In this document: piece by piece, positions 45,182 to 55,959 of the stretch
Numbering within the stretch: the stretch's first letter is position 1
How the letters are laid out: the number at the start of each line of letters is the position of its first letter
Source: Streptomyces sp. 840.1
GTDB lineage: Bacteria > Actinomycetota > Actinomycetes > Streptomycetales > Streptomycetaceae
Direction of reading: 5' to 3'
DNA length: 64,000 nt
NCBI RefSeq assembly: GCF_003751445.1
Contig: NZ_RJUU01000002.1
Span: forward strand, 1,054,001-1,118,000
The notes under the pieces: model-generated
Database searches by the model: none
Seen by the model: the letters and a program-made list of their open reading frames with translations, nothing else
What the model was told of the DNA's origin: nothing
Made by a program: the position numbers and the translations under genes

Positions 45182-45832
45182 TCAGGCCCCCTGCTTCTGC
45201 CGGCGGGTCCATGGGGTCAGGACGTACTGGAGGGCGACGAGAACCGCGTCCGCCACCAGTGCGAGGAGCAGGGTCAGCACGACGCCGACGATGACGGGGG
45301 TGGGGAAGTTGCGCTGGAAGCCGTCCGTGAAGAGCTGCCCGAGCCCGCCGTCCCCGATGTACGTGGCCACGGAGACCAGGGAGATGGCCATCACCGTCGC
45401 GATCCGCACCCCCGCCATGATCACGGGAAGGGCGAGGGGGAACTCGACGGTGAGCAGGGTGCGCAGCGGCCGGGTTCCCATGGCCTTCGCGGCCTCCTTG
45501 GTCCTGGCGGGCACGGAGTCCAGACCCTCGACGGTGTTCCGCAGGAGCACGACCAGGGTGTAGATCGTGAGGCCGGTGACGGTGGTGGTGCGGGTGAGCC
45601 CGCTGACCGGCAGGAGGAGCACGAAGACGGCGATGGACGGGATGGTGAACAGGACGTTCGACAGCCCGAGGAGCAGTCCGCGCAGTCTGCGCACCCGGTG
45701 CGCGAGCACCGCCAGGGGGAGCGAGACGAGCAGGCCCAGGAGTACGGCGGTGAGGGCGGCCTGGAGGTGGGAGACGGCCAGGCTGGTGAGATCGCCGGAG
45801 TGGTCGGATATCCACGACCAGTCGACGCTCAC
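45182..45832 (-). CDS. Quaternary-amine ABC transporter permease (OpuBB/OpuBD type), copy 2
   Basis: 216 aa. Helices include LTAVLLGLLVSLPLAVLA and VLFTIPSIAVFVLLLPVSGL; the EAA loop is EAAKAMGTRPLRTLLTVEFP. The N-terminus WISDHSGDLTSLAVSHLQ is family-typical. Start is GTG 45832, overlapping the ATPase stop by 4 nt (GTGA). Confidence 0.92.
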   Translation of the reverse strand: MSVDWSWISDHSGDLTSLAVSHLQAALTAVLLGLLVSLPLAVLAHRVRRLRGLLLGLSNVLFTIPSIAVFVLLLPVSGLTRTTTVTGLTIYTLVVLLRNTVEGLDSVPARTKEAAKAMGTRPLRTLLTVEFPLALPVIMAGVRIATVMAISLVSVATYIGDGGLGQLFTDGFQRNFPTPVIVGVVLTLLLALVADAVLVALQYVLTPWTRRQKQGA

Positions 45833-46872
45833 GCGGTCACCGTGCTCGCCGCGCTGTGGACGCGCCCGGCGTGGTCGTGGATGTCCTCGCGGGACGTCAC
45901 CCCCGTGAGGACGCCTTCCGCGTCGACCCGGGCGACCAGGCCGCTGGGTGCGGCGATCGACTCGTTGAGTGCCGAGAGGAGCGAGTCCGTGTCGCGCAGC
46001 GGCCTGACCGGGGCCTGCGCCTCGGTCTCGGTGTCGCGCCAGGCCAGCGGCTTGCGGGCGGCGTCGAGGGTCAGCTGCCAGCGGGTGCCCTCGGGGGCGG
46101 GCGCCTGGGTGACCTCCGCCAGTGCGGTCAGGGACAGCAGCTTCAGGCCGCGCTCCGCGCCCAGGAAGTCCGCGACGAACGCGTCCGAGGGGCGGGCCAG
46201 CAGTTCGGCGGGGCCGGCGCACTGGACGAGGTGGCCACCGGTACGGAAGACGGCTATCCGGTCCCCGAGCCGGACGGCCTCGTCTATGTCGTGGGTGACG
46301 AAGACGATCGTTTTGTTCAACTCCCGCTGAAGACGCAGAAGTTCGTCCTGGAGCTGGGTGCGCACCACGGGGTCCACGGCGCCGAACGGCTCGTCCATCA
46401 GGAGCACCGGCGGGTCTGCGGCGAGCGCCCGCGCCACGCCGACCCGCTGCTGCTGGCCGCCGGAGAGCTGGTGCGGGTAGCGCTTGCCGGCGTCGGCGGA
46501 GAGGCCGACCGTCTCCAGGAGTTCCGCCGCCCGCGCCCGCGCCTTGCGGCGGCCCCAGCCGAGCAGCAGCGGCACGGTCGCGATGTTGTCGAGGACCGTG
46601 CGGTGGGGGAAGAGCCCGGACTGCTGGATCACGTAGCCGATGGAGCGGCGCAGTTCGGCGGCGTCCTGCTCCAGGACGTCCTTGCCGTTGACCCTGATCG
46701 TCCCGGAGGTCGGATCGACCATCCGGTTGATCATGCGGAGTGTTGTCGTCTTGCCGCAACCGGAAGATCCGACGAGGACGGTCACGCCCCCTTCCGGCAT
46801 CTCGAGCGTGAGGTCGTGCACCGCGGTTGTGCCGTTCGGGAAGCGCTTGTTGACCGTATCGAATTGGATCAT
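45829..46872 (-). CDS. Quaternary-amine ABC transporter ATP-binding protein (OpuBA/ProV type)
   Basis: 347 aa. Walker [11 protein letters not shown]-loop [20 protein letters not shown], signature [15 protein letters not shown], Walker [13 protein letters not shown] and H-loop FVTHDIDEA. The C-terminal ~100 residues are a CBS-like module (ending [20 protein letters not shown]), the osmosensing or nucleotide-sensing part of OpuA-type ATPases, here apparently a single motif. First gene of the five-gene operon; AAGGGA precedes the ATG. Confidence 0.93.
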   Translation of the reverse strand: MIQFDTVNKRFPNGTTAVHDLTLEMPEGGVTVLVGSSGCGKTTTLRMINRMVDPTSGTIRVNGKDVLEQDAAELRRSIGYVIQQSGLFPHRTVLDNIATVPLLLGWGRRKARARAAELLETVGLSADAGKRYPHQLSGGQQQRVGVARALAADPPVLLMDEPFGAVDPVVRTQLQDELLRLQRELNKTIVFVTHDIDEAVRLGDRIAVFRTGGHLVQCAGPAELLARPSDAFVADFLGAERGLKLLSLTALAEVTQAPAPEGTRWQLTLDAARKPLAWRDTETEAQAPVRPLRDTDSLLSALNESIAAPSGLVARVDAEGVLTGVTSREDIHDHAGRVHSAASTVTA

Positions 46873-47020
46873 GTGGAGTCCCTTGCCCGGCTGCATATCA
46901 TCATGCAGAGTTCTTGGTGTCTGAATAGATTGTCAATAGTCAGTCGCCGTTCAGGTGTAAATCCCTGGTGACAAGTGGCCGTAGGGCAAGACGGAGCTTC
47001 CGGTTGAGGAGGAATTGCGC
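46873..47020. promoter_or_regulatory. Divergent promoter region between importer operon and ammonia-lyase-like gene
   Basis: 148 nt, unusually AT-rich for this DNA. CTGCAT (46891-46896) and ATGCAG (46903-46908) form an 18-bp operator-like palindrome. A minus-strand -35 TTGACA lies at 46931-46936. On the plus side GAGGAGGAA (47006-47014) is a strong ribosome binding site for the lyase. The layout suggests joint regulation of importer and lyase. Confidence 0.55.
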
Positions 47021-48580
47021 GTGATGTCGTCTCATATCGCGGACGGGGTGACTGGCGACAGTGACTCGGTCGTCGTCCTCGACGGTCGCGGACTGATGGT
47101 CGCAGATGTCGTACGCATGGCCGAATCCACCGTAAAACCCGTTCCGGCAGTGGATGGTATGAAGCGTGTGGAGACCTCGTGGAACGCTGCCCGGGAGATT
47201 GCCTCATGGGGTCGCGTCTACGGCCGCTCCACCGGCGTGGGCGCCAACCGGAATGAGTCCGTACCGACGGAGGCGGCCGCCGACCACGGCCTGCGGCTGC
47301 TCCGCAGCCACGCCGGATCGATCGGTGACGAGCTGCCCGCGCGGCAGGTCCGCGCCATGCTCGCGGTCCGCGCCAACCAGCTGCTCGCCGGCGGGGCGGG
47401 CCTGCGCCCGAGCGTCGTCACGGCGCTCTGCGAGGCACTGGAGACGGGCGCCTGCCCGAAGGTCAACGAGTTCGGCTCGGTCGGCACCGGCGACATCGCG
47501 GCCCTCGCACAGATGGGCCTCGCCCTGGCCGGCGAACACCCCTGGCAGGGGCCGGGAGCGGCCCCCGAACCGCAGCCCCTCGACAACAACGACGCCCTCG
47601 CCCTGATCAGCAGCAACGCGCTCACCCTCGGCCAGTCCGCGCTCGCCCTGCACGAACTGCGCGGCCTGATCGCGGCCACGCAGGTGGTGGCGGCGCTGTC
47701 CCTGATGGCGACCGACGGCTCGTACGAGGCGTACGCGCTGCCCGTGCACGAGGCACGGCGGCACGCCGGTTCGTACGCGGTCGCGGAACGGATGCGGCTG
47801 CTGCTCGGCGCGCCCGACCGCCCCACACCGCCGCTCGGCCGGATCCAGGACCCCTACGGCTTCCGCTGCGTGCCCCAGATCCACGGGCCGGCGCACGACG
47901 CGGCGGACGCGCTGGAGGACGTGCTCACGGTCGAGATCAACGCGGCGGCCGAGAACCCGCTGATCTCGGCCGACGATATGGCGGCCTACCACCACGGCGG
48001 CTTCTACATCGCCCAACTCGCCCTGGCCCTGGATCACTTCAGACTGGCCGTGACTCAGGTGGCGCGGCTGTCGACCTCGCGCCTGTCCACGCTGAACGAA
48101 CCGGCCTTCACCCGGCTGCGCCCCTTCCTCGCGGACGGCGCCCCGGCCGCGTCGGGCGTGATGATCCTGGAGTACGCGGCCGGAGCGGCACTCGGCGACC
48201 TGCGCGCCTTCTCCGCACCCGCGTCCCTCGGTCACGCGGTGCTCTCGCGCGGGGTCGAGGAGCAGGCCAGCTTCGCCTCGCTGGCGGCCCGCCAGACGCT
48301 GCGGGCATGCGAGGCGTACCGCCTGGTCGTCGGGTGCGAACTCGTAGCGGCCGTAAGGGCGTTGCGTCAGCGCGACATGCGGCTCGACCCGGAGCTGCCC
48401 GTCGGCCGGGCCTTCGTCCTCGCGGACGCGGTGCTCGACGCGGAGCTGGCCGACCGGCCGTTGACGGACGATGTGACGGCTGCCGCCGGGCTGCTCGACC
48501 GGTTCACCGAGCTGTGGCTGGGCCTCGGAGCACGGGACGCGACGGCCTTCGACGGTCAGGGTGTGGTGCGGCGCAGGTGA
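47021..48580 (+). CDS. Aromatic amino acid ammonia-lyase family protein lacking the MIO triad
   Basis: 519 aa, the histidine/phenylalanine ammonia-lyase fold. Conserved: the Tyr67 loop (RVYGRSTGVGANRN), QDPYGFRCVPQIHGPA, and VEINAAAENPLIS. Not conserved: the Ala-Ser-Gly triad that cyclises to the MIO electrophile. Where histidine ammonia-lyases read GSVGASGDLAPLA, this protein reads GSVGTGDIAALA (residues 152-163), one residue shorter with no Ser. The NGT segment after the MIO (LINGT) is also changed (LISSNALT). MIO-dependent chemistry looks impossible. Ergothionase is a known MIO-less relative that eliminates trimethylamine. GTG 47021 is used; ATG 47024 is equally possible. Confidence 0.85.
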   Translation: MMSSHIADGVTGDSDSVVVLDGRGLMVADVVRMAESTVKPVPAVDGMKRVETSWNAAREIASWGRVYGRSTGVGANRNESVPTEAAADHGLRLLRSHAGSIGDELPARQVRAMLAVRANQLLAGGAGLRPSVVTALCEALETGACPKVNEFGSVGTGDIAALAQMGLALAGEHPWQGPGAAPEPQPLDNNDALALISSNALTLGQSALALHELRGLIAATQVVAALSLMATDGSYEAYALPVHEARRHAGSYAVAERMRLLLGAPDRPTPPLGRIQDPYGFRCVPQIHGPAHDAADALEDVLTVEINAAAENPLISADDMAAYHHGGFYIAQLALALDHFRLAVTQVARLSTSRLSTLNEPAFTRLRPFLADGAPAASGVMILEYAAGAALGDLRAFSAPASLGHAVLSRGVEEQASFASLAARQTLRACEAYRLVVGCELVAAVRALRQRDMRLDPELPVGRAFVLADAVLDAELADRPLTDDVTAAAGLLDRFTELWLGLGARDATAFDGQGVVRRR

Positions 48581-48658
48581 CGGGCGGCTGTTCAGAGATG
48601 TGACCGGAAGGACCGCCCCGGCAGGTGCAGACCGCGAGAAATTGAGCAGGCGAGAGGT

Positions 48659-49390
48659 ATGGGCTCACTTCTTCGAACCACCCCATCACCGTCCGAGCCG
48701 TCGCTCCGGTCACGGGAGAGGAGGAGGGCGTGGCGGGCCGGGCCGCTCAGGCCCCGGCTGCTCGCCCCGCTCGCGGTCGCGACGATCGCCCTCGCCACGG
48801 CCGGCTGCGGGGGGACCACGGCCTCGGCCGGGCAGCCCGCCCGGAGCGGCCCCGCCGGTGGTGGCGCGCCGGCCGCGAACCCCTCCTCGGGTCGGCCGTC
48901 CTCCGCGCCTGCGGCGGCCACGGACCCCTCGGGGGGCTCGGCCGCCCCCGGGAGCCCGGCCGGCCGGGACTCCGCGGGCTCAGCGACGGGAACCCCGCGC
49001 TGCACGACCAAGGACCTGTCGATGAGTCTGAGCACCGGCGACGGGGGCGCGGGACAGGTCCACTACCGGCTCACGTTCGCCAACAAGTCCGGCCACCCGT
49101 GCGCCCTGCGGGGGTTCCCCGGCGTCTCGCTGATCAGGCGCGACGGCAGCGTGATCGGCGTCCCGGCCGACCGCGAGGGCGCCTCGGGGCAGCAGACCAA
49201 GATCGGCGCGGGCGGGACGGCGGACGTCACGCTGCACACCCTGAACCAGGGGATCGCGGATTCCGGCTGCTGGCGCACGCCCGACTACCTCAGGGTCTAC
49301 CCGCCCGGCTCCAAGGAGGCGCTCACCCTGCGGGCCCCCGGCCTCCGGGTCTGCGGCGACCGCTTCACCACCACGGCGGTGGAGAGCTGA
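48659..49390 (+). CDS. DUF4232 lipoprotein
   Basis: 243 aa. A long basic N-terminus leads into a hydrophobic helix and lipobox ATAGC (Cys50). A Pro/Gly/Ala/Ser linker follows, then a DUF4232 beta-sandwich from about residue 115 (PRCTTKDLSMSLSTGDGGAG, HYRLTFANKSGHPCALRGFP, GDRFTTTAVES) with paired Cys. A GAGAGG site lies just upstream of the ATG. The MGSLLRTTPSPSEPSLRSRE leader is long for a signal peptide, and a start further in (within the Arg-rich stretch) cannot be excluded. Family function unknown. Converges on the chitinase across a strong terminator. Confidence 0.82.
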   Translation: MGSLLRTTPSPSEPSLRSRERRRAWRAGPLRPRLLAPLAVATIALATAGCGGTTASAGQPARSGPAGGGAPAANPSSGRPSSAPAAATDPSGGSAAPGSPAGRDSAGSATGTPRCTTKDLSMSLSTGDGGAGQVHYRLTFANKSGHPCALRGFPGVSLIRRDGSVIGVPADREGASGQQTKIGAGGTADVTLHTLNQGIADSGCWRTPDYLRVYPPGSKEALTLRAPGLRVCGDRFTTTAVES

Positions 49391-49446
49391 CCCCGGCGCG
49401 GTCACGCGGCGGCCCGGTCTCCCCGGCCGGACCGAGGGGCCACCGG

Positions 49447-49482
49447 CCGAGGGCCGCCCGGGAGTTCCCGGGCGGCCCTCGG
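49447..49482. terminator. Perfect bidirectional hairpin
   Basis: 16-bp perfect stem (49447-49462 with 49467-49482) around AGTT, between convergent DUF4232 and chitinase genes. Confidence 0.85.
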
Positions 49483-49506
49483 TACGTGGTGCGTGGGTGC
49501 GACCGC

Positions 49507-51756
<2,250 letters not shown>

Positions 51757-51826
51757 CATGCAACCTCCGTGGGGGACGGACCGCACCAGGGGATGTGTTC
51801 ATGCCACATCTAGCGGCACGTCCACG

Positions 51827-51896
51827 AGATTGGACTGGACCAATGTGCCCGTCAAGGGGTGCGGCAGACAGTCGGAGGAATTTGGATTAGACCAAT
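51827..51896 (-). promoter_or_regulatory. Chitinase promoter with two DasR-like (dre/chi) sites
   Basis: Minus strand: -35 TTGACG (51850-51855), 17-bp spacer, -10 CAATCT (51827-51832). ATTGGTCCAGTCCAAT (51829-51844) overlaps the spacer and -10, and ATTGGTCTAATCCAAA (51881-51896) lies upstream. Both resemble the DasR responsive element and the 12-bp direct repeats of streptomycete chi promoters (TGGTCCAGACCT class). Confidence 0.72.
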
Positions 51897-52006
51897 TGTG
51901 CGGCGCGGAGGCATCGCGCCAGCTGGCCCGGTCTGTACTCCCGTGGTCCAGCCCGCGTCGTTGACCTTCAGTGCCTTGGCGCTGAACCCGAAGTCGGGCA
52001 GCCGTG

Positions 52007-52369
52007 TCATCGTGCCCAGGTCGGTGACGGCTCCGTCGGCATCACACCGGACGGCTCGCCGCCCGGCGAGGGCGGCGCGGGCATCTCGTTCTCGGCATCG
52101 GCATCGGCATCGGCATCGGCGTCGGCCGCGGCTTCCCCGGACGTGACCAGTGTGGACGGGGCCGGCGCGACGGTGTTGGCCCCGGACTGGAAGACCAGGA
52201 GCGAGGTGCGCGCCGAGTGCTTCAGTTCGTACAGCCGCCGGGCCTGTGCCTCGGGCTTTTGCCAGTACTCGATGAGCTGCCCCGGCTGCCCGGCCGCGTG
52301 GGGCCGCCCGCCGGCCGAGCAGACGGCATGGATCAAGTGTCTTCGCGGGTGGATCAGTTCTGACGACAC
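52007..52369 (-). CDS. Orphan hypothetical protein with Ala-Asp repeat
   Basis: 120 aa. The first ~75 residues are a compact basic segment ([58 protein letters not shown]) with very strong G/C third-position bias, so coding is convincing. The tail contains an (Ala-Asp)n tract from a hexanucleotide repeat and a Pro/Glu-rich end. GTG 52369 is chosen; a TTG at 52447 would add weakly coding sequence. I do not recognise the family. Divergent from the tandem TerD gene. Confidence 0.6.
   Translation of the reverse strand: MSSELIHPRRHLIHAVCSAGGRPHAAGQPGQLIEYWQKPEAQARRLYELKHSARTSLLVFQSGANTVAPAPSTLVTSGEAAADADADADADAENEMPAPPSPGGEPSGVMPTEPSPTWAR
52092..52127. repeat. Hexanucleotide microsatellite
   Basis: Four exact TCGGCA units (52092-52115) and two variants (TCGGCG, TCGGCC). 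In frame within the orphan gene, encoding alternating Ala-Asp. Unit gain or loss would keep the frame. Confidence 0.85.
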
Positions 52370-52501
52370 CCCCTGCTCGCCGCCGGCCCCCTCCGGCGCG
52401 CGGGCCACGCGGCTTCCGAGGCCGAAGCTGGAGGCCCCGCCGCGCAAAGCATTAGGTTGACCGGAAAGGTCTCGGCAGCCGGACTCACGATGGGGGCGAG
52501 C

Positions 52502-53860
52502 ATGACCATGCTAAAGGGAACGAATGTTCCAGTGGCGGCACAGGCCGTGCGCGTCGAACTGGGCTGGCACACCGCTCCCGGTACGCCGGACGTGGACGCC
52601 TCGGCGCTCCTTCTCCTCGGCACGGGCAAGGTCCGCAGCGACGCGGACTTCGTCTTCTACAACCAGCCGGCCCACGCATCCGGTGCGGTGCGTCACGAGG
52701 GCAAGCAAGTCAGCGGCGCGGCGACCACCGACAGCCTGGCCGTCGATCTGGCACGGGTGGAGCCCGCCGTGGAGCGCATCGTGCTGGCCGCCTCGGCGGA
52801 CGGCGGCACGTTCGGCCGCGTGACCGGTCTGTACGTACGGATCACGGACACGGCGGACGGCTCCGAACTGGCGCGGTTCGACAGCGCCGACGCCACGGTC
52901 GAGACCGCGTTCATCCTCGGTGAGCTCTACCGGCGCCAGGGCGCCTGGAAGTTCCGGGCCGTGGGCCAGGGGTACGGGACCGGACTCGAAGGCCTCGCCA
53001 CGGACTTCGGGATCTCCGTCGATGAACCGCAGCAGGCGCAGCGGGCCCAGCAGCCGCAGCAGCCGCAGCGGGCACCGCAGCCCCAAACGCCCCCGCAGTC
53101 CCAGCAGCCTCAGCAGCCCAATCCGGCAACGCGAGTTGACTCGGTACCGCCGCCGCAGCAGCAGCCTGCCGCCGCCCCGCCGGCCCCGCCCGCACCTCCG
53201 GCCCCGCCAGTCACCCAGCCCGTCCGGCTCACCAAGGTGACGCTCACCAAGGAGGCGCCGTCGGTCTCGCTCGCCAAGCAGGGCGGCACCTCGGGATCCA
53301 TGCGCGTCAATCTCAACTGGGAGGTGCGCAAGCAGTTCAAGGGGTGGGGGAGCAAGCTCGGCCGGGCCGTCGCGAACCACGCGGACCTCGATCTCGATCT
53401 CTGCGCGCTCTACGAGCTGGCCGACGGACGCAAGGGCGTGGTGCAGGCACTCGGTAACGCCTTCGGCGCCCTCCAGCAGGCGCCCTACATCCACCTCGAC
53501 GGCGACGACCGGACGGGCGCCACGGCCTCCGGCGAGAACCTGACGGTCAACCTCGACCAGAAGTCCAGGATCCGCCGCATCCTGATCTTCGTCACCATCT
53601 ACGAGGGGGCCCGGAGCTTCGCCGATCTGCACGCGACGGTGACCCTCCAGCCCCAGCACGGCGCCGCGATCGACTTCTCGCTGGACGAGTGCACCGTCCC
53701 GTCCACGGTCTGCGCGCTCGCGCTCATCAGTAACGACGGGGGCGACCTCACCGTGCAGCGGGAGGCCCGTTACCTGGTGCCGCAGCGCGGGGTGAGCCCG
53801 CAGCGCACCATCGACCAGGCCTACGGCTGGGGCATGAACTGGACCCCCGGCCGCAAATGA
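52502..53860 (+). CDS. Tandem TerD domain protein
   Basis: 452 aa: TerD domain 1 ([20 protein letters not shown] to about residue 165, with the Asp-rich Ca-binding [10 protein letters not shown] motif), a Gln/Pro/Ala-rich linker (~170-250), then TerD domain 2 ([20 protein letters not shown] on, with [12 protein letters not shown]). TerD proteins bind calcium and belong to tellurite/stress-response systems; Streptomyces has many, some affecting development. ATG 52502 gives the family N-terminus and has GGGGGCGAG upstream. Other ter genes are absent locally. Confidence 0.9.
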   Translation: MTMLKGTNVPVAAQAVRVELGWHTAPGTPDVDASALLLLGTGKVRSDADFVFYNQPAHASGAVRHEGKQVSGAATTDSLAVDLARVEPAVERIVLAASADGGTFGRVTGLYVRITDTADGSELARFDSADATVETAFILGELYRRQGAWKFRAVGQGYGTGLEGLATDFGISVDEPQQAQRAQQPQQPQRAPQPQTPPQSQQPQQPNPATRVDSVPPPQQQPAAAPPAPPAPPAPPVTQPVRLTKVTLTKEAPSVSLAKQGGTSGSMRVNLNWEVRKQFKGWGSKLGRAVANHADLDLDLCALYELADGRKGVVQALGNAFGALQQAPYIHLDGDDRTGATASGENLTVNLDQKSRIRRILIFVTIYEGARSFADLHATVTLQPQHGAAIDFSLDECTVPSTVCALALISNDGGDLTVQREARYLVPQRGVSPQRTIDQAYGWGMNWTPGRK

Positions 53861-53873
53861 GCCCGCCCGCAGG

Positions 53874-55046
53874 TCACTGGTCCGGTGCGGCCTCGGGGCG
53901 CGCGTAGGTACGCCCCTTCCAGGCCGCGCCGCGGCCCCGGTAGTGCTGGACGGCCGAATCGACCGTCATCAGCAGGTACAGGAGCGCGGTGAACGGCAGC
54001 AGCGGAGCCAGCCACAGGGACTGCCGGTAGTACCCCAGCATCGGCATGTACGTCGCGGCCATCACGACCCAGGCCGCGCCGCCCGCCCAGGCGGCCGCGC
54101 CGTTGCCGGCCAACAGCCCCGCCACGAGCGTCACCGGCGGCGCGAGGTAGACGAGCGCGAGCCCCAGCACCGTCCCGAGCAGCAGCAGCGGGTTGTGCCG
54201 CAGCTGGGCGTAGGCGCTGCGGGAGATCATCCGCCACAGGTCGGTGAGGCACGGGTACGGCCGCACACTGTCCACCCGGTCCGCGAGCCCCAGCCAGATC
54301 CGGCCGCCGCTGTCCCGCACCGCACGGGCCAGCGACACGTCGTCGATCACCGCCTGCCGGATCGACTCCGGCACCCGTGCCCGGACGGCGGCCTCGGTCC
54401 GCAGCAGTACGCAGCCGCCCGCGGCCGCCGCGGTCCGCGAGCCCGCCCGGTTCACCCGGCGGAACGGGTAGAGCTGCGAGAAGAAGTAGACGAAGGCCGG
54501 TACGACGAGCCGCTCCCAGGTGCTCTGGACCCGCAGCCGCGCCATCTGCGAGACCAGATCGAACCCGCCCGCCCCGGCTGCCGCCACCAGCTCCCGCAGA
54601 CTGTCCGGCTCGTGCGCGATATCGGCGTCCGTGAGCAGCAGGTACTCCGGTTCCCTGGCCCGTGCCACCGCCATCCCGTGCCGTACGGCCCAGAGCTTGC
54701 CCGTCCAGCCCGCCCGGAGTTCCCCGGGCGACACCACGGTCACCGGAAGCCCGCCGTGCCGCACGGCCAGCGCACGGGCCACATCCGGGGTGCCGTCCTC
54801 GCTGCAGTCGTCGACCAGGAAGATCTCGGCCGGTCCCGGATAGTCCTGCGCCATCAGCGACGGCAGGCTCACCGGGAGCATGTCGGCCTCGTCCCGTGCC
54901 GGGACGACGATCGCGACGGACGGCCAGTCCCCGGGTTCCGCGCGGTCCGGAAGCCGCTGGTCCGTCCGCCAGAAGAAGCCCTGTCCCAGCAGCAGCCACA
55001 CCCACGAGGCGAGGGAACCCACGGCGATCCAGACAATGGCGGTCAT
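53874..55046 (-). CDS. Family 2 glycosyltransferase, HpnB-like
   Basis: 390 aa. An N-terminal membrane helix, then a GT2 domain: WPSVAIVVPARDEADMLPVS, FLVDDCSEDGT, the diagnostic GWTGKLWAVRHGM and TDADIAHEPDSL (Asp-x-Asp), VIDDVSLARAV, followed by three to four C-terminal helices. The GWTGKLWA segment is typical of HpnB, the hopene-associated glycosyltransferase found with hopanoid genes. None of the hopanoid cluster is in this window, so the acceptor lipid is uncertain. ATG 55046 matches the family start. Converges on the TerD gene. Confidence 0.88.
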   Translation of the reverse strand: MTAIVWIAVGSLASWVWLLLGQGFFWRTDQRLPDRAEPGDWPSVAIVVPARDEADMLPVSLPSLMAQDYPGPAEIFLVDDCSEDGTPDVARALAVRHGGLPVTVVSPGELRAGWTGKLWAVRHGMAVARAREPEYLLLTDADIAHEPDSLRELVAAAGAGGFDLVSQMARLRVQSTWERLVVPAFVYFFSQLYPFRRVNRAGSRTAAAAGGCVLLRTEAAVRARVPESIRQAVIDDVSLARAVRDSGGRIWLGLADRVDSVRPYPCLTDLWRMISRSAYAQLRHNPLLLLGTVLGLALVYLAPPVTLVAGLLAGNGAAAWAGGAAWVVMAATYMPMLGYYRQSLWLAPLLPFTALLYLLMTVDSAVQHYRGRGAAWKGRTYARPEAAPDQ

Positions 55047-55104
55047 TGGCCGAAGTCTGCCCCACTGAGCCGGGACCGCAAGGGTGGTCGACTATGGTGA
55101 CCGG

Positions 55105-55890
55105 GTGAAGATCGCGCTCATGGACTCCGGAATCGGCCTGCTCGCCGCCGCAGAAGAAGTACGCCGGCTGCGGCCGGACGCCGATCTGGTGCTCTCCTCG
55201 GACCCCGCGAGCATGCCCTGGGGCCCGCGCACCCCCGAGTACGTGACGGAGCAAGCGCTCGCCGTGGCCCGCGCCGCCGCCGCCCACCGCCCGGACGCGC
55301 TGATCGTCGCCTGCAACACCGCCTCCGTACGCGCCCTGGCGGCGCTGCGGGCGGAGCTCGAACCCGGCCTGCCGGTCATCGGGACCGTTCCCGCGATCAA
55401 GCCCGCCGCTGCCGCGGGCGGACCGTTCGCGATCTGGGCCACCCCGTCGACCACCGGCAGCCCGTACCAGCGAGGACTCATCAGGGACTTCGCCGGCTCC
55501 GCCGCCGTCACCGAGGTCCCCTGTCCCGGCCTCGCCGACGCCGTGCAGTACGCGGACGAGGAGAGCGTCGACCGGGCCATCGCGGCGGCCGCCGCGCTCA
55601 CCCCGCCCGATGTCCGGGGCGTCGTGCTCGGCTGCACCCACTACGAGCTGGTCGCCGAGCGCATCCGCGACGCCGTGCGGCAGCCCGGCCGGCCCGCCGT
55701 GGCCCTGTACCCCTCCGCCGGGGCCGTCGCGGCCCAGGCGCTGCGCCGGATCGGGGCCGAACCCGCTCCGTCGGCCGAACCGGGCACCGGTCTCGTGGTG
55801 CTCCTCGGCGGCCAGGTGTCCGAGATGCCCGAAGCCGCTCTGGCCTACCCGGAGGGGCGTCGCCTCATGGCGGCCACCCCCGCCCGCTGA
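55105..55890 (+). CDS. Aspartate/glutamate racemase family protein (MurI-like)
   Basis: 261 aa. Both catalytic cysteines are present: Cys70 in VACNTAS and Cys177 in LGCTHYEL, along with the N-terminal DSGIG loop. Cofactor-independent racemisation via two Cys is expected. The DSGIGLLAAAE start differs from typical MurI (DSGVGGLTV), so this may be a secondary or specialised racemase. GTG 55105 lies 6 nt after TATGGT (55093-55098), so probably leaderless; a GTG at 55084 would lie upstream of that box. Stand-alone gene. Confidence 0.87.
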   Translation: MKIALMDSGIGLLAAAEEVRRLRPDADLVLSSDPASMPWGPRTPEYVTEQALAVARAAAAHRPDALIVACNTASVRALAALRAELEPGLPVIGTVPAIKPAAAAGGPFAIWATPSTTGSPYQRGLIRDFAGSAAVTEVPCPGLADAVQYADEESVDRAIAAAAALTPPDVRGVVLGCTHYELVAERIRDAVRQPGRPAVALYPSAGAVAAQALRRIGAEPAPSAEPGTGLVVLLGGQVSEMPEAALAYPEGRRLMAATPAR

Positions 55891-55959
55891 CCCCCGGGCG
55901 ACCCGGCCGGGGCCGCCGGACCCGTTCCGCCGCGCGGTTTCTTCAGTACGCTGCTTGGC

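Noticed and set aside
47021..48580. Ordinary histidine ammonia-lyase (hutH)
   Set aside because: The MIO triad is missing and no hutU, hutI or other histidine utilisation genes are adjacent.
52092..52127. CRISPR-like short repeats
   Set aside because: Contiguous hexanucleotide units without spacers, in frame within a coding region: a microsatellite.
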